64,000 nucleotides of DNA from Candidatus Protistibacter heckmannii (GTDB lineage: Bacteria > Pseudomonadota > Gammaproteobacteria > Burkholderiales > Burkholderiaceae), in the NCBI GenBank assembly GCA_025050535.1, contig JALBVF010000007.1, positions 52,407 through 116,406 of the forward strand. Direction: 5' to 3'. Position numbers and translations under genes: made by a program. The notes beneath the pieces were generated by a model that ran no database searches, was not told the DNA's origin, and saw nothing but the letters and a program-made list of their open reading frames with translations. Numbering within the stretch: the first letter of the stretch is position 1; the number at the start of each line of letters is the position of its first letter. Shown in pieces: positions 29,836 through 40,153 of the stretch.

Positions 29836-30641
29836 ATGAATCTCTTTCTCCGCACGCGCTTCGTGCTCCTGGAAACCAGTCATCCCGGCAATGTCGGCGC
29901 GGCCGCCCGCGCGGTGAAGAACATGGGCTTCGGCCGTCTGGTGCTGGCCGATCCGCAATGTGGCGTCGAGGATCCGCGCCGCGATCCGGCGGCCGTGGCC
30001 ATGGCCAGCGGCGCGGACGACGTTCTGTCCTCCGCCTTGATCGTGCCGGACCTGGACGCGGCCCTGGCCGAGGCCGGGATCACCCTGGCGCTCACCGCGC
30101 GCCAGCGCGAATTCGGGCCGCCGCGCCTGAGTCCGCGCGAGGCCTGCGCGAAGGTCCTCGCGAGCCTGCACGCACCGGACCCGGGGACCGGGGAAGATGC
30201 CGGCGCGCAGGACGAGGGTGCGGAGATCGCCTTCGTCTTCGGCAACGAACGCTATGGCCTGCCCAACGAGGCAGTGGACCGCTGTCGCATGGCGGTGCAC
30301 ACCCCACCAATCCTGACTATGCCTCGCTCAATCTCGCGCAGGCAGTGCAGCTCATGACCTACGAGGCGCGGCTCGCCTGGCTCGAGGCGCAGGGCGCGCC
30401 GCGTAGCTGGCCGGTGGAGAGCGGCTTCATCGGCGTGCCGGCGAACCACCGCGAAGTGGAGGAGGGGCTCGCGCATCTGGAGGAAGCCCTGGTGGAGATC
30501 GGCTTTCTCGACCCGGACAATCCGCGCAAGCTAATGCCCAGGCTGCGCAGGCTCTTCGCGCGCGCTGGCCTGGAGCGCGAGGAGGTCAACATCCTGCGCG
30601 GCATCGCGCGCTCCATCATCGAGAAGCGCGCGCGGCGTTGA
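29836..30641 (+). pseudogene. trmJ: tRNA (Cm32/Um32) methyltransferase TrmJ, one-base frameshift
   Basis: TrmJ is a SPOUT methyltransferase that 2'-O-methylates position 32 of tRNAs. The first frame (ATG 29836) holds the SPOUT motifs SHPGNVGAAARAVKNMGF and FVFGNERYGLPNEAV. At about 30302 it shifts: HTPT NPDYAS LNLAQAVQ needs five C where the sequence has four. The rest, including the knot and C-terminal helices, continues to 30641. Only one lesion is visible, in a homopolymer, so a sequencing error is possible; otherwise this is a recent loss of a conserved tRNA-modification gene. Confidence 0.8.
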
Positions 30642-30796
30642 GGGGAGGAGGCTGTTCCAGCGCGGGCATTGCACGCCTTGCGTCGGCCCCCACGCGGCAT
30701 CCCCGCCCGGCAGAAAACGCCGGCATGGTCTACACTGATGTCTGAGCGGCGCCGGGGGATCTTCCCGCGGCCCGCGCGCATTATCTGGACCGACTT

Positions 30797-31537
30797 ATGT
30801 TTTCACGCCTCAAAGAAGATATCGACGCCATCATGCAACGCGACCCGTCAGCGCGCAGCCGCTGGGAGGTGCTGACCTGTTATCCCGGCCTGCACGCGGT
30901 GATGATGCATCGGTACGCGCACGCCTGCTGGAAGGCGGGCATGCGCTGGCTGGCGCGCTGGCTGTCCCATCTTGGCCGCGCGCTCACGGGCATCGAAATC
31001 CATCCGGGCGCGACGCTCGGCCGGCGGGTCTTCATCGACCACGGCATGGGCGTGGTGATCGGCGAGACGGCGGTGGTCGAGGACGATGTAACGATCTACC
31101 AGGGCGTGACCCTGGGCGGCACTTCGCTGGCGCGCGGCGTGAGGCGGCATCCGACCCTGGCCAAGGGCTCGGTGATCAGCGCCGGCGCCAAGGTGCTGGG
31201 CGACATCCGCGTGGGCGAGGGTGGGCGCGTGGGCTCCAACGCGGTGCTGCTCAAGGATGTGCCCGACGGCGCGACGGCGGTGGGCATTCCCGCGCGCATC
31301 CTGCAGAAGCAGGCCGCGCCGGCGAGCGGGAGGGACGAGGGCTTCTCGGCCTACGGCATCACGCCCAACGCAGACGATCCCGTGTCGTTCGCGCTGACTA
31401 GCCTGATCGAATGCGCATCCTCGCAGCAGGAGAAGATCAACGCGATTCTGCTGGCCCTGGACCGCCTCGGCGCGCATCTGGATCAGACGCCCAACGGCAA
31501 GTTCGACGCGAGCGAACTGGAAAAGCTGCTGAAGTAA
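30797..31537 (+). CDS. cysE: Serine O-acetyltransferase
   Basis: CysE acetylates L-serine with acetyl-CoA, the first step of cysteine synthesis. The 246-residue protein has a short N-terminal helical domain and the left-handed beta-helix of hexapeptide repeats: [25 protein letters not shown] (active-site His-Asp), then GVTLGG and [18 protein letters not shown]. The C-terminal tail is long and polar, typical of the beta-proteobacterial form. The frame is intact and followed by a strong terminator. Confidence 0.93.
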   Translation: MFSRLKEDIDAIMQRDPSARSRWEVLTCYPGLHAVMMHRYAHACWKAGMRWLARWLSHLGRALTGIEIHPGATLGRRVFIDHGMGVVIGETAVVEDDVTIYQGVTLGGTSLARGVRRHPTLAKGSVISAGAKVLGDIRVGEGGRVGSNAVLLKDVPDGATAVGIPARILQKQAAPASGRDEGFSAYGITPNADDPVSFALTSLIECASSQQEKINAILLALDRLGAHLDQTPNGKFDASELEKLLK

Positions 31538-31557
31538 GGGAAGAGGGCGATGCGAAA

Positions 31558-31582
31558 GGGGCGCCGGCGGCGCCCCTTTTTT
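31558..31582 (+). terminator. Rho-independent terminator of cysE
   Basis: A perfect eight-base stem GGGGCGCC (31558-31565) with GGCGCCCC (31569-31576), a three-base loop, and six T residues. Confidence 0.92.
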
Positions 31583-31618
31583 CATGTGGCGGATTCTGTC
31601 CGCCGTCCTTCACCGTGA

Positions 31619-32419
31619 CTACGGCAGCGCGTGATAACTCAGCCCGGTTTCATCCAGGCGCAGATAGCCCGCGCGCTCGCCGTGGTCGAGGTCCCAATCC
31701 GTCAGCACCCAGCGTTCGCCGCCGGCCAGTTCGCCGCGGCCGGGTCGGTGCGTGTGGCCGTGGATCAGGGTGGCGCAGCCGGTCTGCGCGAGCAGCGCGG
31801 CTGCGCTGTGCGCGTTGACGTCGTGCCAGGGCATCATGCCCTGCGCGGCGCGGCCGCCTTTGCTGCACCCGCGCAGCCAGGCGGAGACTCCTTGCCGCCA
31901 GGAGAGCGGCAGCGCGAGATACAGCGACTGCAGCCAGCGCATGCGCACGACGGCGCGGAAGCGCTGATAGGCCTTATCGTCGGTGCACAGCGCGTCGCCG
32001 TGGCTGAGCACGATGCGCCAGCCGAAGGCTTCGAGCACGCTGGGATCGCGCAGCAGCGCCGCGCCGGCGAGCCGCGCATAGCGCGCGCCGAGCAGGAAGT
32101 CGCGGTTGCCGTGCATCAGATGGACCGGCGTTCCGGATGCCGCGAGGCTGCGCAGCGCGGCGGTGATTTCGGCGCTCCACGCCCAGCCGGCGTCGCCTTC
32201 GGCGGCGTCGTCGCCGATCCAGACTTCGAAGAAATCACCCAGGATGTAGAGCCCGCCCGCCTTGGAGGCTTCGTCGCACAGGAAGCGCAGCAGGGCCGCG
32301 GTGGTGTGCGGCGTACGCGCACCCAGATGCAGGTCGGAGATGAAGAGGAGGGGGCGGCCGTCGGGCGCGGCGCCTGGCGCGGCTGCGTCCGGCGAAGCGC
32401 CCGAGGAGGAGTCCGGCAT
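31619..32419 (-). CDS. lpxH: UDP-2,3-diacylglucosamine hydrolase
   Basis: LpxH cleaves the pyrophosphate of UDP-2,3-diacylglucosamine to give lipid X in lipid A synthesis, at the inner membrane surface. The 266-residue product carries the metallophosphoesterase motifs in order: ISDLHLG, GDFFEVW, GNRDFLLG, then SHGD and GHTHRP. I use ATG 32419, 16 bases after the ppiB stop; the first 20 residues are Ser/Ala/Pro-rich. It is likely co-transcribed with the cyclophilin genes upstream. The reading frame is intact. Confidence 0.93.
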   Translation of the reverse strand: MPDSSSGASPDAAAPGAAPDGRPLLFISDLHLGARTPHTTAALLRFLCDEASKAGGLYILGDFFEVWIGDDAAEGDAGWAWSAEITAALRSLAASGTPVHLMHGNRDFLLGARYARLAGAALLRDPSVLEAFGWRIVLSHGDALCTDDKAYQRFRAVVRMRWLQSLYLALPLSWRQGVSAWLRGCSKGGRAAQGMMPWHDVNAHSAAALLAQTGCATLIHGHTHRPGRGELAGGERWVLTDWDLDHGERAGYLRLDETGLSYHALP

Positions 32420-32435
32420 GCGGCCGCCCAGCCGC

Positions 32436-32936
<501 letters not shown>

Positions 32937-32983
32937 GATTTGCCTGTCGATGAAAAAGAGGGTTGGGGTGCGCCGGTCGCTGT

Positions 32984-33421
32984 TCAGTTGGAAAGCAGCG
33001 TGGCCGATTTGATGATGATCGGCGTGGCCGGCACGTTGGAGAAATAGCCGTGGCTGGTGGTCGGCACGGCCTTGATCCTGTCGACCACGTCCATGCCCGA
33101 GATCACCTTGCCGAACACGGCGTAGTCGGGGTTGCGGTCGGCTAAGTTGAGGGAGGGATTGTCGATCACATTGGTGAAGCACTGCGCGCGGGCGGAGTTG
33201 GGATCGTCGGTGCGGGCCATGGCGATGGTGCCGGCGTACTGGCCCGTCTTCACGTATTCGAGGAAGTTGGCCGCGGTGCGCGGCACCTTGTCCGGATAGA
33301 CCTCGACGATAAAGCTGCCATGGTCGGCGTCGAATTTCACCTGCGGCGCACCCGCCGCCCAGGCGCCGGAAATCTTGCCGAAAATGCCGCCGACACTTGA
33401 GAGTTTGCTAAAGAGTTTCAT
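32984..33421 (-). pseudogene. Periplasmic-type cyclophilin (PpiA-like) missing its active site
   Basis: The frame is open for 145 residues, but relatives have about 185-190. It begins with a signal-like segment, then the cyclophilin start ([21 protein letters not shown]). At [11 protein letters not shown] it jumps directly to [14 protein letters not shown]. Compared with the neighbouring intact ppiB, about 40 residues with the catalytic Arg and the FMVQGG-type loop are absent. Both edges would carry a GGCACCAT-like sequence encoding GTI, so deletion between short direct repeats is likely. FFIN is also changed to CFTN. The product cannot be an isomerase. Confidence 0.75.
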
Positions 33422-33446
33422 GCTCTGCGCGTCCTGGGTGTTCAGT

Positions 33447-33452
33447 TATAAT
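33447..33452 (+). promoter_or_regulatory. Perfect -10 box upstream of cysS
   Basis: TATAAT at 33447-33452 lies in the 162-base divergent gap between the ppiA-like gene and cysS. No good -35 is visible 16-18 bases upstream, so this is suggestive only. Confidence 0.35.
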
Positions 33453-33583
33453 CCGGCCATTCTAACAAAGTCGCCACGTCCGTCCGGCGGCGTCCGGTCA
33501 GGCCGCGCAGCCAGTGTGCGACACGTGAACCGCGCCTCGTCCAAGCATCCGAGCCGCCCTCGCACTTTCCGCTTTTCCTTCGC

Positions 33584-34987
33584 ATGCACACTCTCCGCAT
33601 CTACAACACGCTGACCCGCGACAAGCAGGATTTTGTGCCGATCGAGCCCGGCAAGGTGCGCATGTACGTGTGCGGCATGACGGTCTACGACTACTGCCAT
33701 ATCGGCCATGCGCGCGTGATGGTGGTCTTCGACATGGTGCAGCGCTGGCTGCGCCAGAGTGGCTACCAGGTGACTTATGTGCGCAACATCACCGACATCG
33801 ACGACAAGATCATCGCCCGCGCCGGCGAGAACGGCGAACCACTCGCCGCGCTGACCGGCCGCTTCATCCAGGCAATGCACGAGGACGCCGACGCCATGGG
33901 CGTGCAGCGCCCCGATCATGAGCCGTGCGCCACCGACTACGTGCCGCAGATGCTCGACATGATCGGCAGGCTCGAAGGCAAGGGTCTCGCCTACAAGGCC
34001 GCCGACGGCGACGTGAACTACGCGGTGCGCAAGTTCGAGCCCTATGGCCGCCTGTCCGGCAAGTCTCTCGAGGACCTGCGCACCGGCGAGCGCGTGGCTG
34101 CCAACCTGGCCAAGCAGGATCCGCTCGACTTCGTGCTGTGGAAGGCCTCCAAGGCGCAGGATCCGAAGGAAAGCCGCTGGTCCTCGCCCTGGGGCGAAGG
34201 CCGTCCTGGCTGGCATATCGAATGCTCGGCAATGGGCTGCAGTCTGCTGGGCGAGCATTTCGACCTGCACGGCGGCGGCGCGGACCTGCAGTTCCCGCAC
34301 CACGAAAACGAGATCGCCCAATCCGAGGGCGCGAGCGGCAAGCCCTTCGTCAACTATTGGATGCACAACGGCTTCGTGCGCGTGAACGACGAGAAGATGT
34401 CCAAGTCAGTGGGCAATTTCTTCACCATCCGCGACGTGCTCAAGGTCTACGACGCCGAAGTGGTGCGCTTCTTCATCCTGCGGGCCCACTACCGCAGCCC
34501 GCTGAACTACGGCGAAAGCCATCTCGACGACGCCCGCTCGGCGCTCGTCCGCCTGTACACGGCGCTGGGCGCGGTCGACCTGGGCGAGCCCCAGGCGCAG
34601 CCCGACTGGAACGAGCCGCACGCCAAGCGCTTCGCCGAGGCGATGAGCGACGACTTCAACACTCCGATCGCCATCTCCGCGCTCTTCGACCTGGCCGCCG
34701 AAGTCAACCGCGCGCAGGGCGAAGGCCGCGGCCGCGAGCTGGCACTGCAATTGTATGCACTGGCCGGCGCGCTCGGTCTGCTGCAGCGCAAGCCGCAGGA
34801 ATTCCTGCAGGCCGGACCGCGGGGCGCGGAAGAGGCCGGCGATATCGAAGCCCGCATCGCCGCGCGTATCGGAGCCAAGCAGGCCAAGAACTTTGCTCTG
34901 GCGGACCAGATCCGCGCGGAGCTGCTGGCCGAAGGCGTGGTCCTCGAGGACAAGCCCGGCGGCCGCACCGAATGGAGGCGTGCCTGA
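33584..34987 (+). CDS. cysS: Cysteine--tRNA ligase
   Basis: CysS charges tRNA-Cys. The 467-residue class I synthetase has the HIGH box as HIGHAR (about residues 37-42), the zinc ligands including the early Cys in YVCGMTVYD and GWHIECSAM, and the KMSKS box in [12 protein letters not shown]. Length and domain order are normal and the frame is clean. It is followed two bases later by the glycosylase gene, so the two are probably one transcript. Confidence 0.97.
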   Translation: MHTLRIYNTLTRDKQDFVPIEPGKVRMYVCGMTVYDYCHIGHARVMVVFDMVQRWLRQSGYQVTYVRNITDIDDKIIARAGENGEPLAALTGRFIQAMHEDADAMGVQRPDHEPCATDYVPQMLDMIGRLEGKGLAYKAADGDVNYAVRKFEPYGRLSGKSLEDLRTGERVAANLAKQDPLDFVLWKASKAQDPKESRWSSPWGEGRPGWHIECSAMGCSLLGEHFDLHGGGADLQFPHHENEIAQSEGASGKPFVNYWMHNGFVRVNDEKMSKSVGNFFTIRDVLKVYDAEVVRFFILRAHYRSPLNYGESHLDDARSALVRLYTALGAVDLGEPQAQPDWNEPHAKRFAEAMSDDFNTPIAISALFDLAAEVNRAQGEGRGRELALQLYALAGALGLLQRKPQEFLQAGPRGAEEAGDIEARIAARIGAKQAKNFALADQIRAELLAEGVVLEDKPGGRTEWRRA

Positions 34988-34988
34988 C

Positions 34989-35843
34989 ATGGTGGTGGAG
35001 AAGACGACGACAAGAAAGGCGAGCGCCGCCAGACCTGCCGCGAAGAAGCCTGCGGTGAAGAAGGCGCCGGCGGCAAAACCCGCGCCCGCGAAGACGGCGG
35101 GCAAGACCGTCAAGGGCGCATCGAAGCCTGTCGCGAAGGCGCCCGCGAAATCCGCGCCCAAGGCTGTCCCCAAGACTGCAAGCCCGGCCTCGGCCAGCGC
35201 CGCCGCCGCGAGCCGCGCCGCCGTGCCGCGTCCCGACTACTGGGACCAGGCCTGCATGGAGCTGATGAACCGCGACCGCATCCTGCGCAAGGTGATCCCG
35301 CTCTACGGTCCCGTGCATCTGGTCTCGCGCGGCGACCCCTTCACCACGCTGGCGCGCGCCAGCGTCGGCCAGCAGATTTCCGTCAAGGCCGCGCAGGCGG
35401 TCTGGGACCGTCTCGCCGCTGCCTGCCCGAAGTTCTCGCCCGGCCAACTGCTCAAGCTGTCGGCGGACAGGATCGCTTCCTGCGGCCTGTCGCGCCGCAA
35501 GACCGAATACCTCACCGATCTCGCCAGCCACTTCGAGTCCGGCGCGGCCAGCCCAAAGCGCTGGCTGTCGATGGACGACGAAGAGATCATCAAGGAGATG
35601 ACGCAGATCCGCGGCATCGGCCGCTGGTCCGCGCAGATGTACCTGATCTTCAATATGCTGCGTCCCAACGTGCTGCCGCTGGACGACCTGGGCCTCATCA
35701 AGGCCATTTCGGTCAACTACTTCAGCGGCGAGCCGGTCACCCGCAGCGAGGCCCGCGAGGTGGCCGCCAACTGGGAGCCCTGGAGCACGGTGGCGACCTG
35801 GTATCTCTGGCGCAGTCTGGATCCCATTCCCGTCGATTATTGA
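34989..35843 (+). CDS. DNA-3-methyladenine glycosylase II (AlkA-like, HhH-GPD)
   Basis: This is a base-excision glycosylase that removes alkylated purines. Residues about 80-284 are the HhH-GPD domain: the hairpin in IRGIGRWSAQMY and the catalytic Asp in LPLDDLGL. The first 75 residues are an unusual Lys/Ala/Pro-rich tail resembling histone H1 tails, with many AKPA/KKAPA-like repeats, probably for DNA affinity. ATG 34989 starts two bases after cysS. The order cysS-glycosylase-accA is conserved in Burkholderiales. The reading frame is intact. Confidence 0.88.
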   Translation: MVVEKTTTRKASAARPAAKKPAVKKAPAAKPAPAKTAGKTVKGASKPVAKAPAKSAPKAVPKTASPASASAAAASRAAVPRPDYWDQACMELMNRDRILRKVIPLYGPVHLVSRGDPFTTLARASVGQQISVKAAQAVWDRLAAACPKFSPGQLLKLSADRIASCGLSRRKTEYLTDLASHFESGAASPKRWLSMDDEEIIKEMTQIRGIGRWSAQMYLIFNMLRPNVLPLDDLGLIKAISVNYFSGEPVTRSEAREVAANWEPWSTVATWYLWRSLDPIPVDY

Positions 35844-35938
35844 GCCGGCGGACGGCCTGCCTTCCACCCGGAGGCTCCACGCCAAGCCAAGCTGGATGGG
35901 GCTCCACGGCCATTGCTGTGGCGCGGCGAAGATTGGAG

Positions 35939-35965
35939 TTGCCCGCGCCGCGTTTGGGGTAGAAT
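35939..35965 (+). promoter_or_regulatory. Possible accA promoter
   Basis: TTGCCC (35939-35944) and TAGAAT (35960-35965) are separated by 15 bases, which is short. They lie about 30 bases before accA, in the gap after the glycosylase gene. Confidence 0.3.
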
Positions 35966-35995
35966 GCGCCCCATCGCAGGTATTTGGAAGGCAGG

Positions 35996-36964
35996 ATGAA
36001 AACCACTTTTCTGGATTTCGAGCAGCCGATCGCTGAACTCGAAGGCAAGATTGAAGAGCTTCGATTCGTGCAGGACGACTCCGCTGTCGACATCTCCGAG
36101 GAGATCGACCGGCTGGCCAAGAAAAGCCAACAGCTGACCAAAGACATTTACGCCAAGCTGACCTCCTGGCAGGTGGCGCAGATCGCAAGACATCCCCAGC
36201 GTCCCTACACCCTGGACTACGTCCAGGAAATTTTCACTGACTTCCACGAGCTGCACGGCGACCGCGCCTTCGCGGACGACCAGTCCATCGTCGGCGGCCT
36301 CGCCCGCTTCAACGGCACGCCCTGCCTGGTCATCGGCCATCAGAAGGGCCGCGACACCAAGGAACGCGCCGCGCGCAACTTCGGCATGTCGCGCCCCGAG
36401 GGCTACCGCAAGGCCATGCGCCTGATGCGTCTCGCCGAGAAGTTCGGCCTGCCGGTCTTCACCTTCGTCGACACCCCGGGCGCCTTCCCCGGCATCGACG
36501 CCGAGGAGCGCGGCCAGTCCGAGGCCATCGGCCACAACCTCTACACCATGGCCGAACTGGAAGTGCCGCTGATCTCGACGATCATCGGCGAAGGCGGCTC
36601 TGGCGGCGCGCTCGCCATCGCCATGGGCGACGCCGTGCTGATGCTGCAGTTCGCCACCTATGCCGTGATCTCGCCCGAAGGCTGCGCCTCCATCCTGTGG
36701 AAGACGGCCGAGAAGGCGCCCGACGCTGCCGAAGCCCTGGGCCTCACCGCCCACCGCCTCAAGGCGCTCGGCCTTATCGACAAGATCGTCAACGAGCCGC
36801 TGGGCGGCGCGCACCGCGACGTCAAGGGCATGGCCGCTATGCTCAAGCGCGCGCTGGCCGATTCGCTGCGCCAACTCGCTCCGCTGTCCAAGCTGGAACT
36901 GCTGACGCGCCGCCACGAGCGGCTGATGAACTACGGCAAGTTCAAGGAAATCTCCGGTGAATAA
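35996..36964 (+). CDS. accA: Acetyl-CoA carboxylase carboxyltransferase subunit alpha
   Basis: AccA with AccD forms the carboxyltransferase that makes malonyl-CoA for fatty acid synthesis. The 322-residue product is full length, with the N-terminal helical segment ([15 protein letters not shown]) and the crotonase-like core with oxyanion glycines ([15 protein letters not shown]) and [12 protein letters not shown] 35996 follows GGAAGGCAGG. It lies between the glycosylase gene and tilS as in relatives. Intact. Confidence 0.97.
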   Translation: MKTTFLDFEQPIAELEGKIEELRFVQDDSAVDISEEIDRLAKKSQQLTKDIYAKLTSWQVAQIARHPQRPYTLDYVQEIFTDFHELHGDRAFADDQSIVGGLARFNGTPCLVIGHQKGRDTKERAARNFGMSRPEGYRKAMRLMRLAEKFGLPVFTFVDTPGAFPGIDAEERGQSEAIGHNLYTMAELEVPLISTIIGEGGSGGALAIAMGDAVLMLQFATYAVISPEGCASILWKTAEKAPDAAEALGLTAHRLKALGLIDKIVNEPLGGAHRDVKGMAAMLKRALADSLRQLAPLSKLELLTRRHERLMNYGKFKEISGE

Positions 36965-36997
36965 GCTTCGCTGGGAGCCGCCACCGACGGTCGCGCC

Positions 36998-38464
36998 ATG
37001 ACCGCGACGCCGCCGCCGGCCCTTCGCCTCTCTACTTCATCCACCGATCAGCCACGGGCGCGCTCCGCTGTGCGCGAGGCGCTGGCCGCCGCGCTGCGCT
37101 CCTTGCCGGAGCCGGAGCGGCGGCATCTCGGCGTCGCCTTCTCCGGCGGCCTCGATTCCGCCGTGCTGCTGCATGCGCTGGCGGCGCTGCGGCGTGAGCT
37201 GGGCTTCGAACTCACGGCGCTGCACGTGCATCACGGTCTGAGCACCAACGCCGACGTTTGGGAAGACTTTTGCCGCGAGGCCGCGCGCGCCGCCGGCGCG
37301 GGCTTTGCCGCGCGCCGCGTCGCGGTGGAGCGCGGCGGCAACGTGGAAGAGGGCGCGCGCAAGGCGCGCTACGCTGCGCTGGCTTTCATGTGCGGGGACC
37401 TGCGCATCGACTGCCTGCTCACCGCGCACCATCAGGACGACCAGGTCGAGACGCTGATGCTCCAGCTGCTGCGCGGTGCGGGCGTGGCCGGACTGTCGGC
37501 GATGACCCCGCTTGGCAGGCTCGGCGCGGGCGCGCTGCTGCGCCCGCTGCTCGATCTGCGCCGCGTAAAGCTCGAGGCCTATGCCAAGGACTTCGGCCTT
37601 GCGCATATCGAGGACGAATCCAACGCCGACGCGCGCTACGACCGCAACGCGCTGCGCAATCAGGTGCTGCCACTGCTGGCGGGAATCCGCGCCGGCTATG
37701 CGCGCGGCATCGCGCGCAGCGCGCGGCGCATCGCCGAAGCGGGTGGGCTCTTGCAGGAGCTCGCCGAACAGGATCTGCTCGCGGCCGGCGGCGGCCCCGG
37801 AAAGCTGCCCCTGGCCGCGCTCGCTGCGCAGTCGGACGCGCGCGCGGCCAATCTGCTGCGCGGCTGGCTGCGCGTGAGCGGCCTGCGCGCGCCCAGCGAA
37901 GCGCGGCTCGCCGAGATGCTCAAGCAGCTCGGTTCCGCCGGCAGTCCCGACAGCGAAGGAAACCGCCTGCTCTTCCATCACGACGGCCATCTGCTGCGCG
38001 CCTGGCGTGGCTGGGCGTGGCTCGATCCGGGCGGCAGGGGAGAGGGTGCGCGCGCGGCGAACGAGGACGCACAGCCGCCGCAGGCGCAGACCCTGGAATT
38101 GCTCTGGCGCGGCGAGTCCAGTCTCCCGGCGCCAGCTTGGCGCGGCAGCCTGTCGGTGCGCAAGAGCCAGCTCGGCATTCCCGGTTCGTTGCTCGCGGCC
38201 TCGCCCATCCTCGTGCGTCCGCGCACGGGCGGCGAGCGCATCCGCCTGCATCCGGCGCGGCCTTCGCAGTCGCTGAAGAACGCATTCCAGCAGGCGGACG
38301 TGCCGCCCTGGCGCCGGCATGCGCCGCTATTCTGGCTCGGCGGCGAGCTGCTCTATGTGCCCGCCCTGGGCATGGACAGCCGCTGGCAGACCGAGGTCGG
38401 GGGCGACCTGGCGAGTCTGGACGGCGGCGGGGCCCGGTACAGCATGGAGTGGCACCCGGACTGA
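36998..38464 (+). CDS. tilS: tRNA(Ile)-lysidine synthase
   Basis: TilS converts the wobble C34 of tRNA-Ile(CAU) to lysidine so that it reads AUA, an essential step. The 488-residue product has the PP-loop SGGLDS (about residues 49-54), the HHQDDQVET block, and the C-terminal substrate-binding domains (VRPRTGGERIRLHP, then KNAFQQADVPPWRR). Many Ala/Arg codons make it GC-rich, but the frame is uninterrupted and the length fits the beta-proteobacterial form. Confidence 0.94.
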   Translation: MTATPPPALRLSTSSTDQPRARSAVREALAAALRSLPEPERRHLGVAFSGGLDSAVLLHALAALRRELGFELTALHVHHGLSTNADVWEDFCREAARAAGAGFAARRVAVERGGNVEEGARKARYAALAFMCGDLRIDCLLTAHHQDDQVETLMLQLLRGAGVAGLSAMTPLGRLGAGALLRPLLDLRRVKLEAYAKDFGLAHIEDESNADARYDRNALRNQVLPLLAGIRAGYARGIARSARRIAEAGGLLQELAEQDLLAAGGGPGKLPLAALAAQSDARAANLLRGWLRVSGLRAPSEARLAEMLKQLGSAGSPDSEGNRLLFHHDGHLLRAWRGWAWLDPGGRGEGARAANEDAQPPQAQTLELLWRGESSLPAPAWRGSLSVRKSQLGIPGSLLAASPILVRPRTGGERIRLHPARPSQSLKNAFQQADVPPWRRHAPLFWLGGELLYVPALGMDSRWQTEVGGDLASLDGGGARYSMEWHPD

Positions 38465-38546
38465 CGCGCCAGGGCAAAGCGGGTAGAGGCTTTGCGGGAT
38501 AGTGTAAAATTTCAAGTTTTGTTCGCTAGCCCCTGAATCTCTCAAG

Positions 38547-39797
38547 ATGGCATTAATCGTTCATAAGTACGGCGGCACCTCGATGGGCTCGGTCGAGCGC
38601 ATCAAGAATGTCGCGCGCCGCGTCGCCAAATGGCATGCTGCCGGCCACCAGATCATCGTGGTGCCCTCGGCCATGTCGGGTGAGACCAACCGGCTGCTGG
38701 GCCTGGCCCGCGAGATTTCCCCTAATCCCGATCCGCGCGAGCTTGACACCATAGCCTCCACCGGTGAGCAGGTGAGCATCGGCCTGCTGGCCATCGCGCT
38801 GAAGGAAGCTGGTCTGGACGCCGTCAGCTACACCGGCTGGCAAGTCCCGGTGAAGACCAATTCGGCCTTCACCAAGGCGCGCATCGAATCCATCGACGAC
38901 GCCAAGATCCGCGCCGATCTCGATTGGTGCAGGGTCGTCGTCGTCGCCGGCTTTCAGGGCGTGGACGACAAGGGCAACATCACCACGCTGGGCCGAGGCG
39001 GTTCCGACACCTCGGCCGTGGCCATCGCCGCCGTGCTCCAGGCTGATGAATGCCTGATCTACACCGACGTGGACGGCATTTACACCACCGACCCGCGCGT
39101 CGTGGAAGAGGCGCGCCGCCTCGACCGCATCACGTTTGAGGAAATGCTGGAAATGGCCAGCCTCGGCTCCAAAGTGCTGCAGATCCGCTCCGTGGAATTC
39201 GCGGGCAAGTACCGGGTGCGCACCCGCGTGCTGTCCTCGCTGACCGACCCTGCCATGAATCTCGACGAAGAGATGCATTCCGGCACCCTGATTACTTTCG
39301 AGGAAGATTCTGATATGGAGGCCTCCGTCATTTCCGGCATCGCGTTCTCGCGCGACGAAGCCAAGATCACCGTCACCCGCGTGCCGGACAAGCCCGGCAT
39401 CGCCTACCAGATCCTCGGCCCCGTGGCCGACGCCAACATCGACGTGGACATGATCATCCAGAACCAGTCGATCGACGGCTTCACCGACTTTACCTTCACC
39501 GTGCCGCGCGGCGACTATCAGCGCGCCCTGGGCATTCTGCAGAACGGCGTGAAGGTGCATATCGGTGCGACCAACGTGATCGGCGATCCTAAAGTGTCGA
39601 AGGTCTCCGTCGTCGGCGTGGGCATGCGTTCGCACGTCGGCATTGCCAGCAAGATGTTCCGCACGCTGTCCGAGGAAGGCATCAACATCCAGATGATCTC
39701 CACCTCGGAAATCAAGATCTCGGTACTGATCGACGAGAAGTACATGGAATTGGCCGTGCGCGCTCTGCACAAGGTCTTCGAGCTGGAACAGGCCTGA
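38547..39797 (+). CDS. lysC: Aspartokinase
   Basis: LysC phosphorylates aspartate, the first step toward lysine, threonine, methionine and diaminopimelate. The 416-residue product starts with the kinase motif KYGGTSMGS, has the FQGVDDKGNITTLGRGGSDTSA-type region that binds substrate, and ends with two ACT domains that sense lysine or threonine. Length is that of the monofunctional class. A TAAAAT at 38505-38510 could be a -10, but no -35 is clear. It is followed by tRNA-Ser. Intact. Confidence 0.96.
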   Translation: MALIVHKYGGTSMGSVERIKNVARRVAKWHAAGHQIIVVPSAMSGETNRLLGLAREISPNPDPRELDTIASTGEQVSIGLLAIALKEAGLDAVSYTGWQVPVKTNSAFTKARIESIDDAKIRADLDWCRVVVVAGFQGVDDKGNITTLGRGGSDTSAVAIAAVLQADECLIYTDVDGIYTTDPRVVEEARRLDRITFEEMLEMASLGSKVLQIRSVEFAGKYRVRTRVLSSLTDPAMNLDEEMHSGTLITFEEDSDMEASVISGIAFSRDEAKITVTRVPDKPGIAYQILGPVADANIDVDMIIQNQSIDGFTDFTFTVPRGDYQRALGILQNGVKVHIGATNVIGDPKVSKVSVVGVGMRSHVGIASKMFRTLSEEGINIQMISTSEIKISVLIDEKYMELAVRALHKVFELEQA

Positions 39798-39933
39798 GCT
39801 TCGGCTCGGGCGCATGCAGTGACTTTTGCTTGAAAGGCCCCGTGTTTGCGTCGCCGCGCGTTGACGCGACGAGGCCTTCCAAGTAAACTCGCGACGTTTT
39901 GCGGGCGTGCTCCTTGCGCGCAAAAACTTTTTG

Positions 39934-40027
39934 GGAGACGTGGCCGAGAGGTCGAAGGCACTCCCCTGCTAAGGGAGCATGCGGGCCAAAACTTGCATCG
40001 AGGGTTCGAATCCCTCCGTCTCCGCCA
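39934..40027 (+). tRNA. tRNA-Ser (anticodon GCU)
   Basis: A 94-base class II tRNA with a seven-base acceptor stem (GGAGACG with CGTCTCC), anticodon stem CTCCC/GGGAG with loop anticodon GCT, a long variable arm, GTTCGAATC T arm, and encoded CCA. It decodes AGC/AGU. Its place after lysC is conserved. Confidence 0.96.
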
Positions 40028-40044
40028 GTCTGCTGATTGGCCCT

Positions 40045-40075
40045 AAGGCCCCGAGAGAAATCTCGGGGCCTTTTG
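40045..40075 (+). terminator. Terminator after tRNA-Ser
   Basis: A perfect 11-base stem AAGGCCCCGAG (40045-40055) with CTCGGGGCCTT (40062-40072), a six-base loop, and a T run. Confidence 0.9.
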
Positions 40076-40153
40076 TATTGGCGGCGCCGGGATTTTCATT
40101 GCGCCGGTTGTGGGCGATAGTTGTGGTGTTCCCCTTGTCCTCATCACGCCGCC

